A stretch of DNA of 58,324 nt from NCBI GenBank assembly GCA_040905365.1, contig JBBDRQ010000011.1:1-58324 (forward strand). The letters are read 5' to 3'. The position numbers and the translations under genes are program-made. A model generated the notes under the pieces. The model saw nothing but the letters and a program-made list of their open reading frames with translations. It did not search any database and was not told the origin of the DNA. Each line of letters begins with the position of its first letter. Within the stretch, counting starts at the first letter, position 1. Below are positions 42,612-54,613 of this stretch, piece by piece. The DNA is from JAHWKV01 sp040905365 (GTDB lineage Bacteria; Actinomycetota; CADDZG01; JAHWKV01).

Positions 42612-43669
42612 TCGAGCTTGACGACGGATCCCTGCTGGCGAGCAACGACCCGCAGGGCTTCATCCACTCCGTCGAGCACCTCGTAGACCAGCTTGCCGAG
42701 GGCTGGGAGCTCGGAAGGGACTTGGCCGCAACCCGCGACGGCGCGGGCCTTAGATCAATCGCCGTATTCGGTGTCGGGGGATCGGGCATTTGCGGTGACG
42801 TGCTGAAGGTGGTTCTGGGTTCGTCCTCTCCCTTGATGGTCGAGGTGTGCCGCGGTTACGGCGTGCCCGGCTGGGTCGGACCGGACACTTTGGTGTTCGC
42901 CGTTTCCTACTCCGGGCGTACGGAGGAGACGCTGGAAGCGTACGAGCAGGCAAGGCAGGCCGGCGCTCGAATCGTCGTAGTGACCACCGGCGGCCCGCTA
43001 GCCGAACTGGGCCGGCGTCACGGCTTGCCAATCGCCTTGCTGCGCGACGGTCTGCAGCCTCGGGCGGCACTGGGCCTGATGCTCACGGCGATGCTTGGCG
43101 TTTGCGAAAGTCTGGGCCTGGGCGACTACGATTCGGACGTGCAGGAGACCGCGGCCCTCATTAAGCGACGGGCCATCGAGTACGGTTCGACCCGGCCGAC
43201 CGATCAGAACCGTGCCAAACAGCTCGCCGCCTACATGGTGGGCCTGCTGCCGGTCGTCTACGGCTCGGAGGGACTTGCTCAGGTCGCCGCCTACCGCTGG
43301 AAATGTCAGTTCAACGAATGCGCCAAGACCAACGCCTACAGCAACTTCTTCTCAGAGCTCAACCACAACGAGATCATGGGCTGGAGCCCGTCGGGCATCG
43401 CCCCGCCGATGAAGCCCGCCGTGGTAGTTCTCCGCCATTGCGGAGAACACCCGAGGATCCAGGACAGGATCTCGATCACACTGCCCCTTATCGCCGATCG
43501 CCTGGGAGTCGTCGAGGAGGTATGGGCGGAAGGCAACAGCGAGCTTGCCCGGGTGATGGACCTGATCTATCTGGGCGATTTCGTCGCCACCTACACGGCC
43601 CTGGCGCAGGGGATAGACCCTTGCGGTGTGGACCTGATCGACGAGGTAAAGCGCCGGCTGTCGATCTGA
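42608..43669 (+). CDS. SIS-domain bifunctional phosphoglucose/phosphomannose isomerase
   Basis: A 353-residue protein with two SIS folds, related to archaeal/actinobacterial bifunctional PGI/PMI that interconvert fructose-6-phosphate with glucose-6- and mannose-6-phosphate. Marks are VFGVGGSGICGDVL, VSYSGRTEETLEAYEQA, WKCQFNECAKTNAYS with the catalytic-region Glu and Lys, and LNHNEIMGW with the conserved His. The TTG at 42608 couples it to the Trm112-like gene. It supplies the substrate of ManB, so the operon makes mannose-1-phosphate. Confidence 0.87.
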   Translation: MIELDDGSLLASNDPQGFIHSVEHLVDQLAEGWELGRDLAATRDGAGLRSIAVFGVGGSGICGDVLKVVLGSSSPLMVEVCRGYGVPGWVGPDTLVFAVSYSGRTEETLEAYEQARQAGARIVVVTTGGPLAELGRRHGLPIALLRDGLQPRAALGLMLTAMLGVCESLGLGDYDSDVQETAALIKRRAIEYGSTRPTDQNRAKQLAAYMVGLLPVVYGSEGLAQVAAYRWKCQFNECAKTNAYSNFFSELNHNEIMGWSPSGIAPPMKPAVVVLRHCGEHPRIQDRISITLPLIADRLGVVEEVWAEGNSELARVMDLIYLGDFVATYTALAQGIDPCGVDLIDEVKRRLSI

Positions 43670-43759
43670 CGGCAGCTACTGCTGGCCCCTTGGTTTCTCG
43701 CTGACCGCAAGGTGCCTCTCCTCGAAGCGGTTTTGCTGGCACAGCCAGTCCCCTGGTAC

Positions 43760-43872
43760 GACGCAAGGGCCCGGTACGGTCGCTCCGAAACTCTTGATAG
43801 TCGCTCCCTTTTACCGGAGCCCTTGCGTCTCTGGCCGCCAAGTGCCCGGGTGCCTTCCGGGGCCCTTGCGTC
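43760..43872. repeat. Repeated GCCCTTGCGTC elements between convergent genes
   Basis: GACGCAAGGGC (43760-43770) is the perfect complement of GCCCTTGCGTC at 43819-43829 and again at 43862-43872. The two direct copies sit in a longer imperfect 30-base repeat. The 222-base gap between the SIS gene (plus) and ahcY (minus) contains no gene, and these hairpins may act as a bidirectional terminator. Confidence 0.5.
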
Positions 43873-43891
43873 TTGGCCCGGAAGTGCGGGA

Positions 43892-45334
<1,443 letters not shown>

Positions 45335-45443
45335 CTAAAAAACCTCCTGTGGATCCCACTACCTGTTCCCTAACCATACCCGGAGGCTGATTCTGCGGTA
45401 GAACCGCCCAGCTGTCGGTGGGCGTCGTTAGCCTCTAGAGCAA

Positions 45444-46121
45444 ATGTCAGCCGTGGCCGACCTGCTGTTTCCCGATCCCTGTGCCGGGTGCGCACGTTTG
45501 GTGCGCGGCGGCCTGTGCGACAGCTGCTTGCGCTCGCTGCCTAAGCTGGGGCCGGATGTCTGCGCACGATGCGGGCGCCCCAGCGAGTACGGCGTGTTTC
45601 GATGCCCCGACTGTCATGGGCGAGCCGTGGGCTTCGACTGCGCCCGGCAAGCCGCACCTTACTCATCTACGTTACGGACCTTGATCCATCGGTTCAAGTA
45701 CGTGGGCAGCAGACCGGCGACGGTTGCCCTCGCTCGGTTGGTGGCGCCGTTGGTACCGGACCTTCGTACCACCTCGGACCTGATCACTTGGGTGGCGCCG
45801 GGCCCGGACCGGGTGCGCCGCTCGGGCTTGGACCACGGCCGCCGGCTGGCCATGCTCGTCGCGGCCGAGGTGGATTTACCGGCATCGCCGCGGTTGCGCC
45901 GGGTACGGCGGACGCAGCCGCAGATGAAGCTGTCTCCAGATCGGCGGCGCACGGAGCTGCGTGGGGCGTTTGAGGCGCTGGACTGCTCCGGCTTGGACGT
46001 GGTGGTGGTGGACGACGTGTTCACCACCGGCTCGACGGCCAGCGAGGCCGGCCGGGCATTGAAAGCCGCAGGGGCCGGGTCGGTTACGGTGCTGTGTGCG
46101 GCCCGCGCTTATGCCCGTTAG
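45444..46121 (+). CDS. ComF-family phosphoribosyltransferase-like protein
   Basis: A 225-residue ComF-type protein. The zinc-ribbon N-terminus has CAGCARLV, CDSCLRSL, CARCGRPS and FRCPDCHG; the phosphoribosyltransferase domain follows with the pyrophosphate loop VVVVDDVFTTGSTASEAGRAL. In Firmicutes ComF is needed for DNA uptake; in actinobacteria homologues the role is less clear. It is divergent from ahcY with 109 bases between. A TAGCCT hexamer 9 bases before the ATG could be its promoter. Confidence 0.85.
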   Translation: MSAVADLLFPDPCAGCARLVRGGLCDSCLRSLPKLGPDVCARCGRPSEYGVFRCPDCHGRAVGFDCARQAAPYSSTLRTLIHRFKYVGSRPATVALARLVAPLVPDLRTTSDLITWVAPGPDRVRRSGLDHGRRLAMLVAAEVDLPASPRLRRVRRTQPQMKLSPDRRRTELRGAFEALDCSGLDVVVVDDVFTTGSTASEAGRALKAAGAGSVTVLCAARAYAR

Positions 46122-46165
46122 GCGCGGCGCGAGGCCGCTCGGCACTCCGCGGCAAGCCCCGACGT

Positions 46166-46171
46166 TATAAT
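46166..46171 (+). promoter_or_regulatory. TATAAT promoter of the structured RNA/hpf transcript
   Basis: Consensus -10 in a non-coding stretch, giving a predicted transcription start near 46178, a few bases before the outer stem of the RNA described at 46178-46440. No clear -35 can be seen. Confidence 0.5.
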
Positions 46172-46177
46172 TGGCAA

Positions 46178-46440
46178 GGCTCTGCCGCCTGGGTCTGTGG
46201 TTGCGGGGCCCCGAATCAGAGGCCCTCAGTCCAAGCTAGTCGCAGGCAAAAGGATCCACATAAGGTAACCATTGGTTGCTGAGCATGGTGCGGTTTAGAG
46301 GTTAGTCCTGCCTTGGCGCCGGGAAGCTCCCGGCGGCCGGGAGAAGGTGCGAAGCACGGGCTTTAAAGGCTCCATTCGTCAGGCTCGGGGTCGCTAACCC
46401 CCAGCCGGATGAGCCGCCGTGCGAGGCCTCAGCAGGCGGA
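46178..46440 (+). ncRNA. raiA RNA: Structured RNA upstream of hpf, probably raiA RNA
   Basis: The 425-base gap before hpf holds no reading frame but many pairings. CCGCCTG (46185-46191) and CAGGCGG (46433-46439) close a domain of 255 nt. Inside are CGCCGGGA-AGC-TCCCGGCG (46317-46335), GTGC-GAA-GCAC (46347-46357), the alternative long stem GCACGG/CCGTGC (46354-46359 with 46417-46422), and a GGGG/CCCC hairpin near 46387-46402. Known raiA RNAs, found in Firmicutes and Actinobacteria, lie directly before raiA/hpf genes and have similar size. I did not compare it with that family's consensus, so the name rests on position, size and complex folding. A separate leader or a T-box-like element is less likely. 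Confidence 0.55.
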
Positions 46441-46546
46441 TGTGGGGTCAAAGACCAGGTCAGCCGGGTGGTAGAGCCAATATCGGCCAGCAATTACACT
46501 CTCCCGAAAGCATTACGAACTCACGGTCAGTGGAGGCCCCTTTTCT

Positions 46547-46939
46547 ATGGAAATCAAGGTTCACGGCAAACACAACCAAGTTCCCGACTCGCTGGAGCGC
46601 TACGCGATCGACAAGTTTTCGCGGCTGACCAAGTTCCTGTCGACGATCACCATCATCGACGTTGAGATTTACGAGGAGGGCAAGCACAAAGACGGCGACC
46701 ACGTGGTCGAGGTTCTGGTTTCCACCCCGGGTCCGCTGTTTCGCACCACGGTCCGGCGCTCCGATCACCGTGAGTGCATCGACCTGGCCCTCGACCGGCT
46801 TATCCGCCAGCTCACCGATTACAAGGACAAGCATTCGGGTAAGCCTCACCATCCGAAGCAGGCAAAGGAAGCCAAAGCGGCGCTGGCCGAGAAAGCCGTC
46901 ATCGGCGTCCAAGACGACGAGAGTGAGGCGTCGGACTGA
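46547..46939 (+). CDS. hpf: Ribosome hibernation promoting factor, HPF/RaiA family
   Basis: A 130-residue HPF protein that binds the 30S decoding centre and silences ribosomes in stationary phase. The fold is clear: MEIKVHGKHNQVPDSLERYA, the strand TITIIDVEIYEEGK, HVVEVLVSTPGPLFRTTV and DHRECIDLALDRLIRQL. Actinobacterial HPF is often long, with a C-terminal dimerisation domain; here only a charged tail of about 35 residues remains, so it may not make 100S dimers by itself. GGAGG stands 10 bases before the ATG. It precedes secA by 55 bases. Confidence 0.9.
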   Translation: MEIKVHGKHNQVPDSLERYAIDKFSRLTKFLSTITIIDVEIYEEGKHKDGDHVVEVLVSTPGPLFRTTVRRSDHRECIDLALDRLIRQLTDYKDKHSGKPHHPKQAKEAKAALAEKAVIGVQDDESEASD

Positions 46940-46982
46940 GCGGAGAATTCCCTGCACAGGGTAAGACGTCCGTCCGCGGGGT

Positions 46983-46988
46983 GATAAT
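46983..46988 (+). promoter_or_regulatory. -10 GATAAT for leaderless secA
   Basis: GATAAT is followed by exactly 6 bases and the secA ATG; no Shine-Dalgarno is present. This gives secA a promoter separate from hpf. Confidence 0.45.
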
Positions 46989-46994
46989 GGGTCT

Positions 46995-49698
<2,704 letters not shown>

Positions 49699-49706
<8 letters not shown>

Positions 49707-50839
49707 AGATCTGGAATCCCGTTTAAAGCAGGCCGAGTCCAAGCTCGAAGATCTTAAGGAGTATCTTTGACGTCGACTCCGCGCGCGTGAGGGCCTTAGA
49801 GCTTCAGCAAGCCTCCGCCGAGCCGGGGTTCTGGGACGACCGGGCCAAGGCTACCCGGATCATGACCCGGCTTTCTCGTCTGGAGGAGGACGTCCAGGCC
49901 TACGACTCACTGGCGGCCAAGCTCTCCGACGCTTCGGTGCTGTGGCAGCTGGCGTCGGAGGAGCAGGATGCCGGCGCGAGCACCGAAGCCCAACAGCAGC
50001 TCGACGCCCTGGATGAGGAGCTGGACCGGCTGGAGATAAGGGCGCTGCTGGCCGGCGAGTACGACCAGTCGGACGCGATAGCCAGTCTCAACGCAGGGGA
50101 GGGGGGGACCGAGTCGTGCGACTGGGCGGCCATGCTGCTGCGTATGTACACGCGCTGGGCCGACTGGCAGCCCGATCTGACCTTCGAGTTGCTGGACGTC
50201 CAGCCGGGTGAAGAAACGGGCATCAAGAGCGCGACCTTCGCCGTGCGGGGCCGCTTCGCCTACGGGTTGCTCTCCACCGAGCGGGGCGTGCACCGCCTGG
50301 TGCGCATATCCCCGTTCGATTCGTCGGGCCGCCGACACACATCCTTTGCCAGCCTGGACGTTATTCCCGAGGTCGCCGAGACCGAGGAGCCGGAGATCGA
50401 TCCCGGCGACTTGAGGATCGACGTCTACCGCGCGGGCGGTCCGGGCGGCCAGTCGGTCAACACCACGGATTCGGCCATCCGCATCACCCACCTGCCTACC
50501 AATACGGTGGTGACGGTGCAAAACGAGCGGTCGCAGCTGCAAAACCGTGCCGTGGCGATGAAGATCCTGGCCGCGCGGCTGGCGGAGATGGCCCGCAGGG
50601 AGAAGCAAAAGGAACTGGACCAGCTGCGCGGTGAGCAGCTGGAGATCGGTTTTGGATCCCAGATCCGTTCCTACGTGCTGCACCCTTACCAGATGGTCAA
50701 GGACCGCCGCACCGAGGTGGAGGTGGGCAACCCGGATGCGGTCCTGGATGGCGAGATCAACGTCTTTATCGACGCGGAGCTGCGGCGGCGCCGTGCTCTA
50801 CAGACCGATAGGGCCCCATCCTCCCCAGGCAAGCACTAG
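49699..50839 (+). CDS. prfB: Peptide chain release factor 2, with +1 programmed frameshift
   Basis: RF2 ends translation at UGA and UAA. Zero-frame reading from ATG 49699 gives 23 codons to an in-frame TGA (49768-49770). The classical frameshift site is intact: AAGGAG (49756-49761), three bases, then CTT-TGA-C, so ribosomes slip +1 on CTT (49765-49767) and continue at GAC (49769). The full product is about 379 residues with the SPF tripeptide (RISPFDSSGRRHTSF) and the GGQ loop (RAGGPGGQSVNTTDSAIR). When RF2 is scarce, slow UGA termination favours the shift, an autoregulation. The ATG overlaps the secA stop. Confidence 0.95.
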
Positions 50840-50844
50840 ACGGC

Positions 50845-50878
50845 CGGTAGCGCAGCCCAGCGTGCCGCTAGCCCCGGG
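50845..50878. terminator. Possible bidirectional hairpin between prfB and the HTH gene
   Basis: CCGG-TAGCG and CGCTA-GCCCCGG form a GC-rich stem interrupted at one position, between convergent stops. No T-tract follows, so it is at best a weak or factor-assisted terminator. Confidence 0.3.
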
Positions 50879-51575
50879 TACGTGTACGCAGCCTGACGCA
50901 ACAGTGGTCGGGATCTTGTTGAAGGCAGGCTTGGGCGGAGGTGGATCTCAGGCCCTCCAGCAGGCCCTTTATGAGCTGTAAATTCATGTTGCAGATGACG
51001 TCGGGATCCAGCCTAGCCAAGGCCTGGAAGGGACAGTTTCTAAGTATCAGCTCGTCCGGGGAAGTTCGCAGCGGCTCGAATCCGCACTCACCCAGAACCT
51101 CCTCGGCAATCGATAGGGTGCGCTCGGGGCCGGGCGGCCGCAAACCTTTGTCGCGGCGGGCCTGCGCTCCGAGCCTTCGACCCTCGAGCATGGCCGCCCT
51201 GTGGGCTTCGTCGCGGGCGGAGTCTTGAGTTTGCGCCTGGATACCCTGCAGCAGCAGCCGGCCCGCGAGCTCGTAGCGCCTTTGCGGAACCGATATCTCG
51301 ATTACCCGCCCGGAAGGGCGGTACCGCTTGGCGGGTCTTCCGGCGCCGGGTCCGGACCGGCCTTCGGGCCGGGCGAAGTGGTGGTCCAGCAGTTCGTTAT
51401 CCGACAGCTTGTCCAGGTGAAAGGCGGCCAGTTTGCGCGAGATCCCCAACTCCCTGGCGATCTCCTCCCTGCTGACCGAATGGTCTTGGCGGCGGACGAA
51501 GAGAAAGATCCGGCGGCGTAGATCATCGTTGAGGACTGCAAGCGCTTTGGTTTGGGTATCCAGTGCATCGACCAT
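50868..51575 (-). CDS. Winged-helix regulator with cysteine-rich C-terminus (SufR-like)
   Basis: A 235-residue regulator. Residues 10-75 are an ArsR/DeoR-like winged helix (SREEIARELGISRKLAAFHLDKL). The C-terminal half has a ligand-like cysteine set: LRNCPFQAL, DVICNMNLQLIKGLLEGL, AQACLQQDP and DHCCVRL. This resembles the FeS-sensing regulators of the SufR type, which repress iron-sulfur assembly or related genes. The target is not known; the divergent CDGSH iron-sulfur protein gene is a natural candidate. The start at 51575 lies 6 bases behind TAGAAT. Confidence 0.75.
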   Translation of the reverse strand: MVDALDTQTKALAVLNDDLRRRIFLFVRRQDHSVSREEIARELGISRKLAAFHLDKLSDNELLDHHFARPEGRSGPGAGRPAKRYRPSGRVIEISVPQRRYELAGRLLLQGIQAQTQDSARDEAHRAAMLEGRRLGAQARRDKGLRPPGPERTLSIAEEVLGECGFEPLRTSPDELILRNCPFQALARLDPDVICNMNLQLIKGLLEGLRSTSAQACLQQDPDHCCVRLRTRTRG

Positions 51576-51581
51576 TGATGA

Positions 51582-51587
51582 ATTCTA
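51582..51587 (-). promoter_or_regulatory. -10 TAGAAT for leaderless start at 51575
   Basis: On the minus strand TAGAAT is followed by 6 bases and the ATG of the winged-helix gene, with no Shine-Dalgarno. The divergent gap (51576-51748) is A/T-rich for this genome and holds no gene. Confidence 0.5.
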
Positions 51588-51748
51588 ACACCAGCATAAA
51601 AGGACGTAATATGGTTTCTTAGGTGTGAATATTTATCTAAAGGAAGGCGCAGCTATTAAAAATCCGGTTGCGGATAAGCTGCGGGTCTGTGTAAGGTTCT
51701 TTGGGAAACGCATCAAGGATATAGACAAGATCACGACAAGGAGGGCAC

Positions 51749-51991
51749 ATGACCACAGCGGAAGGTGACAACGGTGACATCCAAACGTCCATCCAGCCCT
51801 CGGACAACGGCCCGTACCTGGTCCGGGGCCCTGTGAGCCTGGTGGATCCGGACGGCAACGAGATCGTTGTGAAGGGTAAGAACATAGCCCTCTGCCGGTG
51901 CGGAGCTTCGGAGAACAAACCGTTTTGCGATGGCACCCACTCAAAGATCGGTTTCGAGTCCAGGGTCCGCGCTTCGGGGATCGACGTCTAA
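51749..51991 (+). CDS. CDGSH iron-sulfur domain protein
   Basis: An 80-residue protein with the [2Fe-2S] CDGSH signature CRCGASENKPFCDGTHSKIGF (given here in two parts: CRCGASENKP and FCDGTHSKIGF), three Cys and one His as ligands. The N-terminal half is acidic and glycine-rich. Small stand-alone CDGSH proteins are thought to carry electrons or transfer clusters. AAGGAGG lies 5 bases before the ATG. The gene is divergent from the SufR-like regulator and overlaps folE by a single base (TAATG). Confidence 0.88.
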   Translation: MTTAEGDNGDIQTSIQPSDNGPYLVRGPVSLVDPDGNEIVVKGKNIALCRCGASENKPFCDGTHSKIGFESRVRASGIDV

Positions 51992-52638
51992 TGGCCCGGG
52001 GGATATCGGCGGCCCGGCTGGCGAGCACTAAGTTCGAGCCGGATCATTCGGTTGCGGGCGGCAACGGTGTAACGGCGGACGGACGGGGGGCGCCGGACCT
52101 GCCTGCCGCTCAGGTTGCGGTAGGGGACTTGCTGAAAGCTCTGGGTTACGATCCGCCCTCCGATCCGGGGCTGGTGGACACGCCGCGGCGGGTGGCTTCG
52201 GCCATGGCCGGCATGCTCCACTCCGAGCCGTTCTCCCTGACCACGTTCGAAAACCCCGGTTACGACGAGATGGTGTTGGTACGCGACATTGCCTTCCACT
52301 CGCTGTGCATGCACCACCTGCTTCCCTTCTCAGGCGTGGCGCACGTTGCCTATCTTCCGGGTGAGCGCATCATCGGTCTGTCCAAGCTGGCCAGGGTGGT
52401 GGAAGGGTTCGCCAGAGATCTTCAGATCCAAGAACGGCTGACCGTCCAAATAGCTTCGTTCCTGGGCGAACATCTGCAGCCTCACGGGGTGGGCGTGGTC
52501 CTGGAGGCCGAGCACGCCTGCATGAGCTTGAGGGGCGTGGAAAAATCCGGGACCAAAACCGTGACCTCGTCCCTGCACGGGTTGATGCGCAAAGATCCCG
52601 CCACGCGGGAGGAGTTTCTCTCCCTCATCCACTCCTGA
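51991..52638 (+). CDS. folE: GTP cyclohydrolase I
   Basis: Opens GTP to dihydroneopterin triphosphate, the first step of tetrahydrofolate synthesis. The family core is there: GLVDTPRRVASAMAG, the zinc-site stretch FHSLCMHHLLPFSGVAHVAY, IIGLSKLARVVEGFARDLQIQERLTVQIA, and HACMSLRGVEKSG with the second zinc Cys. The usual C-E-H-H reads C-M-H-H here: the Cys and both His are kept but the Glu is Met. At 215 residues the length is ordinary, with a non-conserved N-terminal 40 residues. It is co-transcribed with the CDGSH gene. Confidence 0.88.
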   Translation: MARGISAARLASTKFEPDHSVAGGNGVTADGRGAPDLPAAQVAVGDLLKALGYDPPSDPGLVDTPRRVASAMAGMLHSEPFSLTTFENPGYDEMVLVRDIAFHSLCMHHLLPFSGVAHVAYLPGERIIGLSKLARVVEGFARDLQIQERLTVQIASFLGEHLQPHGVGVVLEAEHACMSLRGVEKSGTKTVTSSLHGLMRKDPATREEFLSLIHS

Positions 52639-52713
52639 CCCGCCCGGGCTGTTCCAGTCCGGCTTCTTCCACCCTGAACGGAGGCTTGCCGCACGCTGCG
52701 TCTGGCCACAATA

Positions 52714-52755
52714 GCGAAATAGTTACACCGTTTCGCGCATCGTGGGTGCTAAGAT
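52714..52755 (+). promoter_or_regulatory. Inverted repeat and -10 upstream of ftsE
   Basis: GCGAAA (52714-52719) is complementary to TTTCGC (52731-52736); a TAAGAT hexamer (52750-52755) follows 13 bases later, some 80 bases before the ftsE ATG. It looks like a promoter with an upstream operator for the ftsEX operon. The binding protein is not known. Confidence 0.35.
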
Positions 52756-52834
52756 CAACGAAACTTGAGCCCCCGTTTAGGCTTCAAGGCAATCAGGCGC
52801 CATCTCTTGGGAAGGGGTCGTTCATCACCCAACC

Positions 52835-53524
52835 ATGATTCGTCTTGAGAACGTAAGTAAGGTCTACAAGGGCTCGGTAGTGGCCCTGCGCGACATCGAT
52901 ACCGATATCCAAAAGGAAGAGTTCGTCTTCTTGGTCGGCTCGTCCGGTTCGGGCAAGTCCACCTTTATTCGGCTGCTGCTCAAAGAGGAGGAGCCGAGCG
53001 AAGGCACTATTTTCGTGGCGGGCAAGGACATCAACCAGCTTCCCCGCTGGCGGGTGCCTTACCTGCGACGCAATATCGGTTGCGTGTTCCAGGACTTCAA
53101 GCTGCTGAGCGGAAAGACCGTTTGGGAAAACGTTGCCTTCGCCCTCGAGGTGATCGGACGGCCGCGCAATGTCACCAACCAGCGCGTGCCGGCCATTTTG
53201 GAACTGGTCGGCCTCAGCGATAAACTCAACAGCCGCCCCGACGAGCTCTCCGGCGGCGAGCAGCAGCGGGTCTGCGTGGCGCGCGCCATGGTCAACCGCC
53301 CGCCCATCCTGCTGGCCGACGAGCCTACGGGTAACCTGGACCCCCAGACCTCAGCCGAGATCATGAACCTGTTGGACCGTCTCAACGAGAGCGGCACCAC
53401 CGTGGTGTGCGCAACTCACGACCACACCCTGGTGAACCGGTCCCGGAAACGGGTCATAGAGTTGGACAGCGGAAAGGTCATCCGGGATCAGGTGCGGGGC
53501 GTGTACGGGATCGGCGGGCTCTAG
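52835..53524 (+). CDS. ftsE: Cell division ABC ATPase FtsE
   Basis: The ATPase of the FtsEX complex, which governs peptidoglycan hydrolase activity at the septum. It carries Walker A VGSSGSGKSTF, the Q-loop VFQDFKLL, signature ELSGGEQQRVCVARAM, Walker B ILLADEPTGNLDP and H-loop ATHDH. At 229 residues the length matches. The stop precedes ftsX by 70 bases. Confidence 0.95.
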   Translation: MIRLENVSKVYKGSVVALRDIDTDIQKEEFVFLVGSSGSGKSTFIRLLLKEEEPSEGTIFVAGKDINQLPRWRVPYLRRNIGCVFQDFKLLSGKTVWENVAFALEVIGRPRNVTNQRVPAILELVGLSDKLNSRPDELSGGEQQRVCVARAMVNRPPILLADEPTGNLDPQTSAEIMNLLDRLNESGTTVVCATHDHTLVNRSRKRVIELDSGKVIRDQVRGVYGIGGL

Positions 53525-53594
53525 GTGGCCCCGGTCCGCTAAACGAGGATTGAGATGTTCGATGGATAAGCGCGCGGATGAAGGAGTGCTCTAG

Positions 53595-54476
53595 GTGGCC
53601 CTCAGAGTGAACTACTTCGTCGACGAGACGGTATCGAACCTGCGCCGCAACCTGCTGCTGACGCTCGCAGCCGTCTCGACGGTGGCGATCAGTCTGCTGT
53701 TGCTGGGAGTCGTCATGGTCGGCGGCGAGATTCTCAACAAGATGGTCTCCTCCTGGGAGGGCAAGGTCGAGATGAGTGTCTTCCTTCGTGACGAGATAAC
53801 CCCGGAGCAGCAGGATCAGCTGCAGTCGGACCTGGAGGGAATGCCCGAGGTGGACACGCTGTTCTACGAATCCAAAGAGGACGCTTTCGCCGAGTACCAG
53901 CGGATGTTCGAGGACAGCCCGGCCATTACCGAAAACGTCGATCCGGAGGCGCTGCCGGCATCTTTTAGGGTAAAGCTCACCGATCCCAACCTTGCCGAAC
54001 CTGTGGCCGCCCGGGTACAGGGCCAGCCGGGCGTGGACGAGGTGCAGTTCGGCGGTGAGGCGATGAAGCGCCTGCTGCAATTCACCAACGTGGTACGCAC
54101 GGTGCTGGTCATCGCTATCGCCCTGACCCTGGGAGCGGCGATTCTGCTCATAGCCAACACGATTCGGCTGGGTATCTACGCCCGGCGCAAAGAGATCGGC
54201 ATCATGAAGCTGGTGGGCGCCACCAACTGGTTTATCCGCGTCCCGTTCATCTTCGAAGGCGCAGTCCAGGCGGCTTTGGGGGCGCTGGTCGCGTCCGCGT
54301 TTATCTACGCCGGTAAGGTGGTCGGCTTGGACAGGATGCAGGAGGTGGTGCTGTTTTTGCCGGTCACGATCAGCAACGCCGACATCGTCCGGGTCTTTTT
54401 GACCCTGCTGGCCGTGGGTATCGGTATCGGAGTCTTCGGCTCCACCCTGGCGCTGCGCCGCTTCCTGGAGGTTTAG
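53595..54476 (+). CDS. ftsX: Cell division membrane protein FtsX
   Basis: The membrane partner of FtsE: four hydrophobic helices (LLLTLAAVSTVAISLLLLGV, VVRTVLVIAIALTLGAAILL, the region FEGAVQAALGALVASAFIYA, and FLTLLAVGIGIGVFGSTLAL), a large outer loop after helix 1 containing EMSVFLRDEITPEQQDQL, and the conserved MKLVGATNWFIRVPFIFEG coupling segment. The GTG start has AAGGAG nine bases upstream. At 293 residues it is of normal size for actinobacteria. Confidence 0.95.
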   Translation: MALRVNYFVDETVSNLRRNLLLTLAAVSTVAISLLLLGVVMVGGEILNKMVSSWEGKVEMSVFLRDEITPEQQDQLQSDLEGMPEVDTLFYESKEDAFAEYQRMFEDSPAITENVDPEALPASFRVKLTDPNLAEPVAARVQGQPGVDEVQFGGEAMKRLLQFTNVVRTVLVIAIALTLGAAILLIANTIRLGIYARRKEIGIMKLVGATNWFIRVPFIFEGAVQAALGALVASAFIYAGKVVGLDRMQEVVLFLPVTISNADIVRVFLTLLAVGIGIGVFGSTLALRRFLEV

Positions 54477-54613
54477 CAGCAGCGCCGCCGAACCTTGAGC
54501 ATCTGGGGGCGTGAGCCGGCGCCACGCGGCGTGCTCCGTCGCCGAACCCGTTAACCTGGAGAGGTTGGCCGTACGCCCTGCGGCCCCTCAGATCCTCAAG
54601 GAGATACTTTTCG

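Noticed and set aside
45335..45443. Possible SAH riboswitch in front of ahcY
   Set aside because: The ahcY leader is short, has an ordinary AGGAGG, and I could not find the conserved SAH riboswitch core pairings.
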